DNA of 64,000 nucleotides from Psychrobacter sp. 1044 (lineage in GTDB: Bacteria; Pseudomonadota; Gammaproteobacteria; Pseudomonadales; Moraxellaceae). A model generated the notes under the pieces. It was given only the letters and a program-made list of their open reading frames with translations. It did not search any database and was not told where the DNA came from. This document shows positions 51,054 to 60,282 of the stretch, in pieces. The stretch is from the NCBI RefSeq assembly GCF_904846525.1, contig NZ_CAJHAZ010000004.1, forward strand, positions 1-64,000. The letters are read 5' to 3'. Position 1 is the stretch's first letter; each line of letters begins with the position of its first letter. The position numbers and the translations under genes are program-made.

Positions 51054-51673
51054 GCGATTATCCTTTTATTATGTACCCCAATGCTATGATTTGGTTTTGA
51101 TGGCATTGCGGGTTTAAGAGATAAAATGGTCGGTCGTTATGGTCTTGGCTTTACGTTATAGAGATAGAAATGACGTAGAATTATTATTCGTTTTAGGAGT
51201 GGTGATAAGTAACGGTCTTGCCTTTATTATGGTCGATAGATTTTAAATTTCAAGCCATACGTCGAACAGATGCCACTGTTTTTGTACGACGATTGCAACC
51301 GCTTTTCGACTTTGATATTTTTATGTCCATTTTTGAGCGGGTTATGACATTACAAATAACGTTTAGAGCGTGACGAAATCAAGCGTTTCAGGTATACGTT
51401 TTGGCTACTGTTAAGGCGACAGAGTTGGAGGCGATTTGTGGTAATCTATGGGTGATGTCATAGTGCTTTATCGCTGAGTTTAAAATATGAATAAAATGAT
51501 GAAGGCTGATGAAAGCTGACGAAGGTTAGGACCTATTACGCATTCGACTAAGGCTATGCCGATGTGTGAATGTTAAATATTCCCTAAAAAATTAAAAGAA
51601 TTCTAGCGATCATTCATCGCTTATAGTGCGTGCGCCCAACAGCGTAAAATAGACATGAAAATTAGGAATGATA
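51054..51673. promoter_or_regulatory. 620-bp divergent gap between phoH and ubiH
   Basis: It should hold the promoters of both genes; no clear hexamer pair was found. A 35-codon plus-strand frame at 51139-51246 has a hydrophobic C-terminal half (VELLFVLGVVISNGLAF) but no ribosome site. A 10-bp unit GATGAAGGCT is repeated three times with changes at 51498-51527. Confidence 0.4.
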
Positions 51674-52981
51674 ATGCAAAATACTGATGTAAATTTATCG
51701 AATGCTAAAAAAAAGTGTGAACATAAACAGGCAGCTACTGAGCAGCAAGTCCTCATCGCTGGCGGTGGTCATGTGGGATTGTCATTTGCACTGTTACTAG
51801 CGCATCATGGTATTGCTAGCACGTTATTAGAAAAAAACAGTTATCCAACCATCAGTCCAAATGATGACAGCAATCGCAGCCATTATTTAGATAGCCGCAA
51901 TACAGCACTGTCACGTCGTACGGTACAGATCTATCAAGAGATTGGGTTATGGGATGAGTTGCAAAGTCATGCTTGTCGTATCGATGCGGTGCAGATTAGT
52001 GAGCAAGGCAGCTTTGGGCGTGCACAATTAAATAAAGCTGAAGAGCGGGTCGAGTCATTTGGACAAGTGATGGAAAATGCGTGGCTCGGACGTAAGCTTT
52101 TATTAGCTGCGCAGCAAGAGCCATTAATCACTTTGATTGATAATGCCAATGTCATCGCCGTGATGCAACAAGCGGATGGGGTGACACTCAGCTTTAACTA
52201 TTATGGTGAAGAGGAACATGAGCAGCAATTGCAAGCCAGCGTGTTGGTTGCTTGTGATGGTCGCGATTCGACGGTACGTCAATTATTAAATATTGGCACG
52301 ACGACTTATGATTATCAGCAAACCGCTATCGTCGGTGTGGTAGAAACTGACAAGCCACACGCACATGTGGCGATAGAGCGTTTTAGTCCAGCAGGGCCAC
52401 TAGCGGTGTTACCACTGACCGATCCAGAAGGCGATGGAAATGACGACTATCAAAATGGTCATAGACGCTCAGTAGTTTGGGTCTGCCCAAAAGGTGAGGA
52501 AAATAAATATTTAGCTGATGATGCCCATTTCTTAGTGACATTGCAGCAAGCCTTTGGTGAGCGTGCGGGCACTTTTGTCGCTGCTGGTCGCCGCGGCGCT
52601 TATCCACTGACACGCGTGCTGGCAGACAAGCAAGTAGAGGGTCGCTGTGTCATCATGGGTAATGCTGCTCATACCTTGCACCCTGTCGCTGGTCAAGGTT
52701 TTAACCTTTGTATGCGCGATGCCCATGTGCTGGCACAAATGATGAGCGCGCAAGTGCTAAAGGGCGAAGACATCGGCGATACGCAACTGTTAAAACGCTA
52801 TGAGAAAGCACGTCTAAGCGATCAAAAACGCGTCATTCGCTTCTGTGATGCCGTGGTACATGGTTTTACCCATCCTAATCCAGCCATCAAGTTGGCAAGG
52901 AATGTGGCCTTGGTTGCCTTTGATAAACTGCCAAATATTAAGCCACTAGTCGCTAACTACGCGATGGGATTAAAGTCTTAG
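51674..52981 (+). CDS. ubiH: UbiH-type ubiquinone ring hydroxylase
   Basis: A 435-residue FAD monooxygenase of the UbiH/COQ6 family. The FAD loop is VLIAGGGHVGLSFALLLA, the family motif ACDGRDSTVRQLL lies mid-protein, and the second FAD motif is VIMGNAAHTLHPVAGQGFNL. It most resembles UbiH (2-octaprenyl-6-methoxyphenol hydroxylase), which adds a ring oxygen in aerobic ubiquinone synthesis. ATG 51674 is preferred over 51668 because AGGA (51664-51667) is then 6 bases upstream. It is followed 73 bases later by a paralogue. Confidence 0.88.
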   Translation: MQNTDVNLSNAKKKCEHKQAATEQQVLIAGGGHVGLSFALLLAHHGIASTLLEKNSYPTISPNDDSNRSHYLDSRNTALSRRTVQIYQEIGLWDELQSHACRIDAVQISEQGSFGRAQLNKAEERVESFGQVMENAWLGRKLLLAAQQEPLITLIDNANVIAVMQQADGVTLSFNYYGEEEHEQQLQASVLVACDGRDSTVRQLLNIGTTTYDYQQTAIVGVVETDKPHAHVAIERFSPAGPLAVLPLTDPEGDGNDDYQNGHRRSVVWVCPKGEENKYLADDAHFLVTLQQAFGERAGTFVAAGRRGAYPLTRVLADKQVEGRCVIMGNAAHTLHPVAGQGFNLCMRDAHVLAQMMSAQVLKGEDIGDTQLLKRYEKARLSDQKRVIRFCDAVVHGFTHPNPAIKLARNVALVAFDKLPNIKPLVANYAMGLKS

Positions 52982-53054
52982 TTTGCCATATCACGGTATA
53001 TTAACAGTCTAGACCAATGTTCTATACGATTGCACTTAACTGTAGGAATAACTT

Positions 53055-54323
53055 ATGAAGAATAATCATACGCTGATTATCGGTAGCGGTATTGTTGGGG
53101 CAACGCTTGCTTTACAGTTGGCGCAAGCAAAAATGCCCGTGACGTTAATTGATGCTCGCTCTGCACGTGATGACTCAGAATGGCAACAGGTGCTTGGCAA
53201 GCGGGATGCGCGCGTTTATGCCTTGAGTCTTGCCAGTATTAACTTACTTAAAGACGTGGGCGCATGGCAAAAGATAGCAGCATCAGAGCGTAAAGCGGAC
53301 TACTCGCAAATGCAGGTGTGGCAACTAAACGGCATGGGCGAGCTATTATTTGGTGACAGTGTTGATAATCATCCTAACAGTCATTTACCGCAAATACTCG
53401 GTAGCATGGTCGAGCCTGCCGTCATTGAGCATGCGTTATGGCAACGCCTGTATGAAGATGATGTCAGTGACTATCTAACCATTATCGCGGGGCAAAAAGT
53501 CACAAACATGGATTGGTTAGGTGCAGATCAAGGCTACCATGTGACTTTAGATGATCATACTGCTATAGCAGCGGCTCTGCTGGTTGGTGCCGATGGTCGT
53601 GGCTCATTTGTGCGCCAGCAAGCAGCCATTGGACTGGATACACTTGATTATAATCAAACCGCTATTTGCTGTGCGATTCACACCGAAAAACCGCATCAAG
53701 CGACTGCGCGCCAAGCAATGCTGCCCACAGGTACGCTGGCGTTATTGCCGCTCGCTGATATCACTGATGCAGATAAAGCCAACCCACAACATTGGCAGTC
53801 GATTGTATGGACGTTGCCACGCAATCAAGCATTGGCGTTGATAGAGGAGGACGCGCGCATCATTGCTGATAAATTGGCTGTTGCCAGTAACTATGAGCTA
53901 GGTGCTATCACTCAAATTGAGTCAATCGCTAGCTTTCCACTGACCGCGCAACAAGCGAAAAGCTACGTCGCAGATAATTTGGTCTTAATCGGTGATGCGG
54001 CGCATGGTGTCCACCCCTTAGCGGGTCAAGGGTTGAATTTAGGCATGCTCGATGTACAGGTCTTAAGCGAGCAATTGGCACATGATTTTGAACGTAGTGG
54101 TGGAACCAGTTGGGGCAGCAATCAAACATTGCGTAGCTACGAGCGTTTGCGCCGTCCACATAATAGCCTGATGATGCATAGCTTTTCCGCGCTTAATTGG
54201 CTATTTGCAGGGTCACTTGCACAGATGCGTCCTATTCAACAAATTCGTAATGAAGGTATGTATCGTGTTGGCAAAATTAAGCCATTAATGAGACTGTTTG
54301 CTAAGCAGGCGAGTGGGGTTTAA
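53055..54323 (+). CDS. UbiI/VisC-type ubiquinone ring hydroxylase
   Basis: A 422-residue FAD monooxygenase, paralogue of the preceding gene. FAD loop IIGSGIVGATLALQLAQ, ADGRGSFVRQQA, and LIGDAAHGVHPLAGQGLNLG are present. With UbiH next door it would perform another ring hydroxylation (C5 as UbiI or C6 as UbiF); sequence by eye does not separate these. TAGGAA precedes the ATG. No terminator stands between the two. Confidence 0.87.
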   Translation: MKNNHTLIIGSGIVGATLALQLAQAKMPVTLIDARSARDDSEWQQVLGKRDARVYALSLASINLLKDVGAWQKIAASERKADYSQMQVWQLNGMGELLFGDSVDNHPNSHLPQILGSMVEPAVIEHALWQRLYEDDVSDYLTIIAGQKVTNMDWLGADQGYHVTLDDHTAIAAALLVGADGRGSFVRQQAAIGLDTLDYNQTAICCAIHTEKPHQATARQAMLPTGTLALLPLADITDADKANPQHWQSIVWTLPRNQALALIEEDARIIADKLAVASNYELGAITQIESIASFPLTAQQAKSYVADNLVLIGDAAHGVHPLAGQGLNLGMLDVQVLSEQLAHDFERSGGTSWGSNQTLRSYERLRRPHNSLMMHSFSALNWLFAGSLAQMRPIQQIRNEGMYRVGKIKPLMRLFAKQASGV

Positions 54324-54361
54324 GGTTTGAATCAAGTTATTAACTAAACTAAGGATGGCGT

Positions 54362-55081
54362 ATGAAGACTCAGTCATGGATGGCGATAGCCATCGTAATA
54401 GCTAGTTTTATTTTAGCCTCCTGCCAATCTACACCTAAAAATAATACAATAGATAAAAATGTAGACAACACACCTAAAGTATTGATAGAGCCACTTGCAG
54501 ATACAGACAATGACAGCGTGCCCGATGAACTTGATAACTGTCCTAACACTGCTGAAGGGGTCAAGGTTGATCCCTATGGTTGTCCAGTGGCGGTCAATTT
54601 GATTGGGTCACTAGTAATGGATATTCGAGTCTATTTCACCTCAGATAGCCTTACCCTAACCAACGAAGCTTATTTAACTGAAGTACAAAAGGTCGCTGAA
54701 AAAACGCGTAACAACCCTAATTTAGTTACCATTTTATCAGGCCATATCTCCAAAGCTGAAACTGAAAACCGTCAATCCACTAACGCCACGCCTAATAATA
54801 GGCGCTTAGCGAGTAATCGCGTGAAATTAGTCAAAGATTATTTAGTAGAGCAAGGGATTGTTGCTGATAAAATTTTGGCGTTTGATTGCAGGGATAAAAT
54901 TCAGCTTGGTGTTAATAATGAAGGTGCTAATATTGAAACTGAAAAGCATGCTGCTGAAATGTCATTGTTGAATCAAAGAGTTTTTGGGGCGGTAATAGAA
55001 GCTGATAAAGCATATTCTAGGAATTACCCTGATGAGCAGCATTCTTTGAAGCATTATAAAGAAGTCTGTCAGCAGCTTTAG
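54362..55081 (+). CDS. Lipoprotein with TSP3 repeat and OmpA-like domain (1)
   Basis: A 239-residue predicted lipoprotein: lipobox LASC with acylated Cys C21. A calcium-binding thrombospondin type-3 repeat follows (DTDNDSVPDELDNCPNT, then a Cys in YGCP), then an OmpA-C-like domain (about 85-200). The peptidoglycan-binding Arg is kept in NNRRLASNRVKLVKDYL, but the usual GHTD motif reads GHIS, so the Asp that contacts diaminopimelate is missing. AAGGA stands 6 bases before the ATG. A paralogue begins 12 bases after its stop. Confidence 0.85.
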   Translation: MKTQSWMAIAIVIASFILASCQSTPKNNTIDKNVDNTPKVLIEPLADTDNDSVPDELDNCPNTAEGVKVDPYGCPVAVNLIGSLVMDIRVYFTSDSLTLTNEAYLTEVQKVAEKTRNNPNLVTILSGHISKAETENRQSTNATPNNRRLASNRVKLVKDYLVEQGIVADKILAFDCRDKIQLGVNNEGANIETEKHAAEMSLLNQRVFGAVIEADKAYSRNYPDEQHSLKHYKEVCQQL

Positions 55082-55093
55082 AAGAAATAATTT

Positions 55094-55750
55094 ATGAATA
55101 CGCTATTGAGAAGTATGCTTGTTGTTTTAATCAGCGTCTTAACGCTATCCGCATGTCAAACCGCTGACTTGTCTAAGCAAACAAGCCAAACTATTAAGAT
55201 GCCAAATATAACGGTTAGTTTAGATAGCGACGGCGTGCCTGATGATTTAGATCAATGCCCAAATACGACAGAGAACGTGGTAGTGGACGAAAAAGGTTGT
55301 CCTGAGATTACAAGTCTTATTGGTATGCCTCCACTGATGGAGTATCGTGCTTTTTTTACCAAGGACAGCAGTGAGCTATTGCCACAGTATCATGATGAGC
55401 TTGATAGAGTAGCAGAACAGATGAATAACTATGATACGGCTACTATAAAAATTGAAGCTCATGTCTCGAAGGATGAGGTCAATAAAGCTTCTACCTCAAT
55501 GTTGCAATCAAACTCACTGGCTAAGAATAGAGCACTCATTGTTAAAAACTACCTAGTTTTAAATCACAAAATCGAGTCTAGTCGTCTGACTACTCTCGAT
55601 TGCGGTATTAAAGGTTCTATTGCACCTTCTGATACAGAGGAAGGCAGATCTATGAATCGTAGAGTTTATAGCTTAGTAACTGATTTAAAAAACTACAAAG
55701 CTAATTATCATCAAAATGACCTATGCTCAAACAGGTGTATCGAGTTTTAG
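55094..55750 (+). CDS. Lipoprotein with TSP3 repeat and OmpA-like domain (2)
   Basis: A 218-residue paralogue of the previous gene. Lipobox LSAC with C21, TSP3 segment DSDGVPDDLDQCPNT, and an OmpA-like domain in which the GHTD position reads AHVS and the helix is SLAKNRALIVKNYLV. It ends in a Cys-containing tail (CSNRCIEF). The pair probably forms one operon and sits in the outer membrane facing the periplasm. Sequence identity between the two is low to moderate, so the duplication is old. Confidence 0.83.
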   Translation: MNTLLRSMLVVLISVLTLSACQTADLSKQTSQTIKMPNITVSLDSDGVPDDLDQCPNTTENVVVDEKGCPEITSLIGMPPLMEYRAFFTKDSSELLPQYHDELDRVAEQMNNYDTATIKIEAHVSKDEVNKASTSMLQSNSLAKNRALIVKNYLVLNHKIESSRLTTLDCGIKGSIAPSDTEEGRSMNRRVYSLVTDLKNYKANYHQNDLCSNRCIEF

Positions 55751-55810
55751 TTTTTGTCATTTATTAATAAATAACCATAAAATAAAAATAACTACTCGAA
55801 GGCAAATCTC

Positions 55811-57007
55811 ATGCTTATCCCTAAATACTGGGCGCAACACAAACAGCGCTTTGAATCGCTAGAAACGTCTAGTAACCCTTCCAAGCAAGCCACTATCAAA
55901 CGTTATGGTTGGTCAGATATCAGCCAAATGGAAGCGCTATCCCATGCTAAATTGCGAGTCAATGACGCCCATGAGCGCTGGCTGGCAGGTGAAGATATCT
56001 TACGTCGTGAGCGCAAGGAAGAGTATAACGAAGGCAACGGCATTCCTATCCGTGAACAAATTGTCTCCGAGCATTCTTTCCCAGAGACTAAATTAACTAA
56101 TAATAGCGCAACCGCAACGCAGCTTATCGTCACGCGTAACAGCTACGGTGCCCAAGTGGCTAACGTCGATAATATTGCCATTATCGATGTTGATAATGAT
56201 GATTTATTGCGTCATATCTATCCTGATGATTATAACCATCATGGCTTTATGCCTGCCTTTCTCGTTAATCAAAGCAATCCCGCCAGCAAAATTAAAATTT
56301 GGTTTTTTGTTATTGTCTTTATACTTATTGCCAGTGTCATCGCTTGGCTAGGACTATCATGGTTGTGGTTATTGGCTGTTATGATTGGTGCGACCGTCTA
56401 TTTGTGGCAACAAGCTAGTGTTAAAGACAAGGCCCGCGCGCAAAAATATGCCGATGACGCCGCCTCGTTACTGCCCTATATGACGGATTTAATCAAAAAA
56501 CGTGTTGTTAATCATCCTACCGAATGCTTTCGTTTATATCAAACGCCAGCAGGCTTTCGTATTATCGCCACTCACGATGTTGTATCGCCAAGTGATAGCG
56601 TGGTCGAAGAATGGTTTGAGTATTTCCATGCGGATACCAATTATGTTCGTCTATGTCAGGTGCAGCAATGCTTTCGTGCGCGTCTCACTTCCAAACCATG
56701 GCGCATGAATGAGGTTAAAGATAAGAAGTTAGCTAAAGATATCCCTGCTAAGGACTTTTGGTTTGGCTCCGAGAACACAGATATAGATAGTAGCATTGAG
56801 CAACGTCAAGATGAGTTAAAAGCGCGTAAGCAGTGGATTGTTGACTATGATCGTTTTACCCAAGGCTATCGTGCTTGTCATTATGTCGAGAGTTTTTCTG
56901 GTAAAGAAACGATTGATAGAAATACAGCAGCTACGCAAGCTATTGATGCTTTTATCGAGTGGCATGATAGAGTTTGTCAGGTGGAAAAAAATCTAGAGAT
57001 GGCTTGA
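55811..57007 (+). CDS. Conserved membrane protein of unknown function
   Basis: A 398-residue protein. The N-terminal region has TIKRYGWSDISQMEA, an RRERKEEYNEGNGIPIREQI segment and VTRNSYGAQVANVDNIAIIDVD; then two adjacent helices (about 160-200); then TPAGFRIIATHD, QQCFRARLTSKPWRM and C-terminal YRACHYVE. These blocks match, from memory, a family of conserved hypothetical proteins seen in Acinetobacter, Xanthomonas and others, never given a function. The conserved Arg, His, Cys and Trp residues suggest an enzyme. Its base composition is like the core genome. Confidence 0.8.
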   Translation: MLIPKYWAQHKQRFESLETSSNPSKQATIKRYGWSDISQMEALSHAKLRVNDAHERWLAGEDILRRERKEEYNEGNGIPIREQIVSEHSFPETKLTNNSATATQLIVTRNSYGAQVANVDNIAIIDVDNDDLLRHIYPDDYNHHGFMPAFLVNQSNPASKIKIWFFVIVFILIASVIAWLGLSWLWLLAVMIGATVYLWQQASVKDKARAQKYADDAASLLPYMTDLIKKRVVNHPTECFRLYQTPAGFRIIATHDVVSPSDSVVEEWFEYFHADTNYVRLCQVQQCFRARLTSKPWRMNEVKDKKLAKDIPAKDFWFGSENTDIDSSIEQRQDELKARKQWIVDYDRFTQGYRACHYVESFSGKETIDRNTAATQAIDAFIEWHDRVCQVEKNLEMA

Positions 57008-57088
57008 TAGGAAGTTTAATTCTAATTTATTTTCGAAAATGTTTTAAATTTATTTTATATTATTAACAACTAGAGGAAAGACCGATAA

Positions 57089-59005
57089 ATGGAAGCACAT
57101 GCTCGTAATCTAGAACGTATATTTGATAGTACTGTCTCTTATCAAATACCGTTATTTCAACGTCCTTACGTTTGGACAGAAGATAAAAACTGGTGTCATT
57201 TATGGGAGGATATAGTTGATGTCGCCGACCGTTATCTAGCGAATGAGAACTGTCGTAGCCATTTCTTAGGAGCAGTAGTATTAGAGCGTGATAACAATGC
57301 TACTGGTTCTATTGAGACTAGACAGGTTATTGATGGTCAACAACGCTTTACTACCTTACAGATAATGATGATTGCTATTAGAGACCTTTGTGAAAAGCAC
57401 AGTAATACTAAGCTTTACGACAGATTTGATGGTTTAGTGAGTAATAAGCGTAGCAAGGTTGATTTGGATCAAGAAGCTTATAAAATTTGGCCTACCAACA
57501 GTGATCGTCCCGCTTTTGAGGTTGTACATCAACTGAGTCATTATGACGTAGAACAGTTAGCACAGCTCGATGACAAGATTAAGAATAGTCAAATATTTAA
57601 AGCTTATCAATATTTTACTAAGGTTTTAGAGGCATGGTTTGTAGAGCGTGATAATGTTGAAAATTGCTTAGATGCACTATGGCAAGTAGTACGTGAGTAT
57701 TTACAAATTGTTGTCATTGATTTGCATTCGCAAGATGAAGCGCAGGTTATTTTTGAGACACTAAATGCCCGTGGTACACAGCTGTTACCCGCAGATTTGA
57801 TTAAGAATTTTTTGTTTCGCAAAGTTGTTGGATCAGATAAAGAAGTAGAGCATCTATATACTGAGTATTGGCTCGCTTTTGATAGCGATTTTTGGCGTGA
57901 AGAGGTAAGTCAAGGGCGAACTAAACGTCCACGAATAGATTGGTTTTTACAAAATTACTTAAGCTTAATGCTACAAGATGACATTAAAGTATCGCATCTA
58001 TTTGATTCATTTAAGGCCTATGTTAACGATACAGAAGATAATTATGATAAATTTAATAATCAATTTTTTAAGCATCCTAAGAGTACGACTGAGCATCTAA
58101 TTGCTCTGAAGCAGTTCGCCAAGTTTTATCAAACCATTACTCAGCCTAAAGATGAAAGATTAGCTCTGTTTTTATATCGATTAGAGGCCGTAGATACGGC
58201 GACTGTTTATCCATTATTGTTATTGGCAACGATATTATGGCAGAGTCAACCTAATGAGTTACATAATTTTCTAAGCATTTTGGAATCATACTTAGTTAGA
58301 AGAATGGTTTGTGGGATGACTAGTAAGAACTATAACCGCTACTTTACAGACGCCATAAAAGATATATATCGAACCAAAAAAGAGTCTGATATTCCTATAA
58401 ACGCAAAAGATGTACATACCATCTTATCTAAAAGTGATAGTGATAGTTCGCGGATGCCTGATGATATCGAGCTGAAATCTCAGTTGTTACAACGTCCAAT
58501 GTATGGCCGTATCGCACAATATAAACTTAGGATGGTATTAGAGGCAATAGATGGTGCTTCACATCATTCCAAAGCTGAATTCATGCCAATTCAGAAAAAC
58601 CTTACTATTGAACATATCTTACCTGAGAAATGGGAAAAGCACTGGCCACTAGAAAAAGAAGGTAAGTCAGCAGAAGATATTCTAGAACAAGAATCACGTA
58701 GGAATACGTTAAAAAATACGATTGGTAATTTAACACTAGTCACAAATAGCTTAAATCCTGCTATTTCTAACGGTTCATGGCAGACAAAGCGCCCAGAGAT
58801 ACTTAAGTATAGTAAATCTAATTTAAACCGTTATTTTCAACCAGAAACTGAGGATAACTTAAGTGTATGGAATGAAGATAAAATCCTTGAGCGCGCAGAT
58901 ATATTAGCTGATTTGTTTATTCAAGTGTGGCGTGCACCTTTGGCTAAGCTAAGTGAGACGTTTGATTATTCTATGGATAAAGTTTATTTTGCTATTGATG
59001 TTTAA
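57089..59005 (+). CDS. DUF262/DUF1524 protein (GmrSD-like nuclease)
   Basis: A 638-residue soluble protein. The N-terminal DUF262 (ParB-like nucleotide-hydrolysing) domain has IPLFQRPYVW (20-29) and VIDGQQRFTT (D82-R86). The C-terminal DUF1524 HNH-type nuclease has TIEHILPEKW (H509), NTIGNLTLVTNSLNPAISN and a following Lys. This single-chain order is that of GmrSD-type type IV restriction enzymes, which cut modified phage DNA. Both active motifs look intact. AGAGGAAAG lies about 9 bases before the ATG. The gene is AT-rich compared with its neighbours and ends at a strong terminator, consistent with a horizontally moved defence gene. Confidence 0.88.
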   Translation: MEAHARNLERIFDSTVSYQIPLFQRPYVWTEDKNWCHLWEDIVDVADRYLANENCRSHFLGAVVLERDNNATGSIETRQVIDGQQRFTTLQIMMIAIRDLCEKHSNTKLYDRFDGLVSNKRSKVDLDQEAYKIWPTNSDRPAFEVVHQLSHYDVEQLAQLDDKIKNSQIFKAYQYFTKVLEAWFVERDNVENCLDALWQVVREYLQIVVIDLHSQDEAQVIFETLNARGTQLLPADLIKNFLFRKVVGSDKEVEHLYTEYWLAFDSDFWREEVSQGRTKRPRIDWFLQNYLSLMLQDDIKVSHLFDSFKAYVNDTEDNYDKFNNQFFKHPKSTTEHLIALKQFAKFYQTITQPKDERLALFLYRLEAVDTATVYPLLLLATILWQSQPNELHNFLSILESYLVRRMVCGMTSKNYNRYFTDAIKDIYRTKKESDIPINAKDVHTILSKSDSDSSRMPDDIELKSQLLQRPMYGRIAQYKLRMVLEAIDGASHHSKAEFMPIQKNLTIEHILPEKWEKHWPLEKEGKSAEDILEQESRRNTLKNTIGNLTLVTNSLNPAISNGSWQTKRPEILKYSKSNLNRYFQPETEDNLSVWNEDKILERADILADLFIQVWRAPLAKLSETFDYSMDKVYFAIDV

Positions 59006-59053
59006 TAATTGGATATTAATATAATTGGCAGCGCAGGATAAAAGCTCTCTAGT

Positions 59054-59095
59054 GGGCTCACGTTAAACTCTATTAAAAAAGTTTAACGTGAGCCC
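59054..59095. terminator. Bidirectional terminator
   Basis: GGGCTCACGTTAAACT (59054-59069) and AGTTTAACGTGAGCCC (59080-59095) form a perfect 16-bp stem with a 10-nt loop, between the convergent DUF262 and lysO genes. Confidence 0.9.
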
Positions 59096-59101
59096 TTATA
59101 T

Positions 59102-60013
59102 TTAACCCAACGCCGAAAACACCACCATCAAAACAGGCGAGACAATATTAATAATAAAGCCAAAACTAATCGCTAAAGGCACTACTTTTAGACCACCTGA
59201 TTGCTGAATAATTGGTAAGGTAAAGTCTAAGCTCGTCGCGCCGCCAAGCCCGACTGCTGCTGATGGATATTTACGCATAAACACGGGAATAAATATCAAT
59301 GCAAAAAACTCACGCACTAAGTCATTAAATAGCGCGACACTGCCCCAAACCGCGCCATAAGCATCAGTCATCACAATCGCTGATAACGAATACCAACCAA
59401 ATCCTGACGCCAGTGCCAAGCCTTTGGTCCACGATACCTCACTGAACATCAGCGCAAATATCAAGCCACCAACCAATACAGCTAGTGTAAAGATGACACT
59501 CATCTCAACGCCGCGCTTATTCAGCAGCACTTCTTTTAGCGTAATACCTGAGCCTTTTAAGCCAATGCCGACCAACAAAATTAATATCATCAGCATCACC
59601 GTCATCGTATTTTCAGGCGGCATATAATTGTCTGGTAAGAAATAACCAATCACCATGCCAATGACCATACAAACGACTTGAGCGAGGCTACCACGGATAC
59701 TTACGCGATGTTCTTTAGATTTTACGCTGGGTTTTTTGGCATGCCATGGACGCAGTCGGTCAAATAACATCAGGGCAAATAAACCACTGCCAATTGTCAA
59801 AATCGATAGTATGGTCACATATAGCGCAATTTCGCCTATCTGACTGCCAAGTCCTTCAACTTGTGACAGCTCGATACCAATCAGCGCTAAGATGATGAAT
59901 ACCAGATAAGATAAGCCTTTATCTGCAAGCTTTGTCATGGTTGGATGAGAAGGAATGGCAAAGCCAATAAACATTGGCATTAATACCAGAACAAGGGTAA
60001 CTAGGCTTTGCAT
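59102..60013 (-). CDS. lysO: Lysine exporter LysO family protein
   Basis: A 303-residue inner-membrane protein with about eight helices. The family signatures SGFGWYSLSAIVMTDAYG, ALFNDLVREFFALIFIPV and ATSLDFTLPIIQQSGG are present. LysO (YbjE) exports L-lysine and thialysine in E. coli. A charged cytoplasmic loop lies near residue 90. It ends just after the shared terminator and is divergent from the fusion gene. Confidence 0.9.
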   Translation of the reverse strand: MQSLVTLVLVLMPMFIGFAIPSHPTMTKLADKGLSYLVFIILALIGIELSQVEGLGSQIGEIALYVTILSILTIGSGLFALMLFDRLRPWHAKKPSVKSKEHRVSIRGSLAQVVCMVIGMVIGYFLPDNYMPPENTMTVMLMILILLVGIGLKGSGITLKEVLLNKRGVEMSVIFTLAVLVGGLIFALMFSEVSWTKGLALASGFGWYSLSAIVMTDAYGAVWGSVALFNDLVREFFALIFIPVFMRKYPSAAVGLGGATSLDFTLPIIQQSGGLKVVPLAISFGFIINIVSPVLMVVFSALG

Positions 60014-60282
60014 GGTGATTGGCTCGCGGCATTTTCAAAGGCATTTTTAAGAAGCTGGAAATTGTATCACATGAAACGATCAATGCTGCCATGAGCGGCT
60101 AAGATTCCTTGTAAAAGCCGACTGTTTAACGACCAAATATTCAGCATTAAGATAAAATCGTGAATAACTAAGCCGCAAGTCAGGATTTCATTCATGATAA
60201 TTTGACTGCTAACAACGCTTAAGTATTTACCTGACCAACTTTTGTTGCTACATTAATAGACTTACTATATTTGGCTTGCCTC

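Noticed and set aside
51139..51246. 35-codon frame with a hydrophobic half between phoH and ubiH
   Set aside because: No ribosome site precedes its ATG and a stop lies just upstream; kept only as a note in the intergenic entry.
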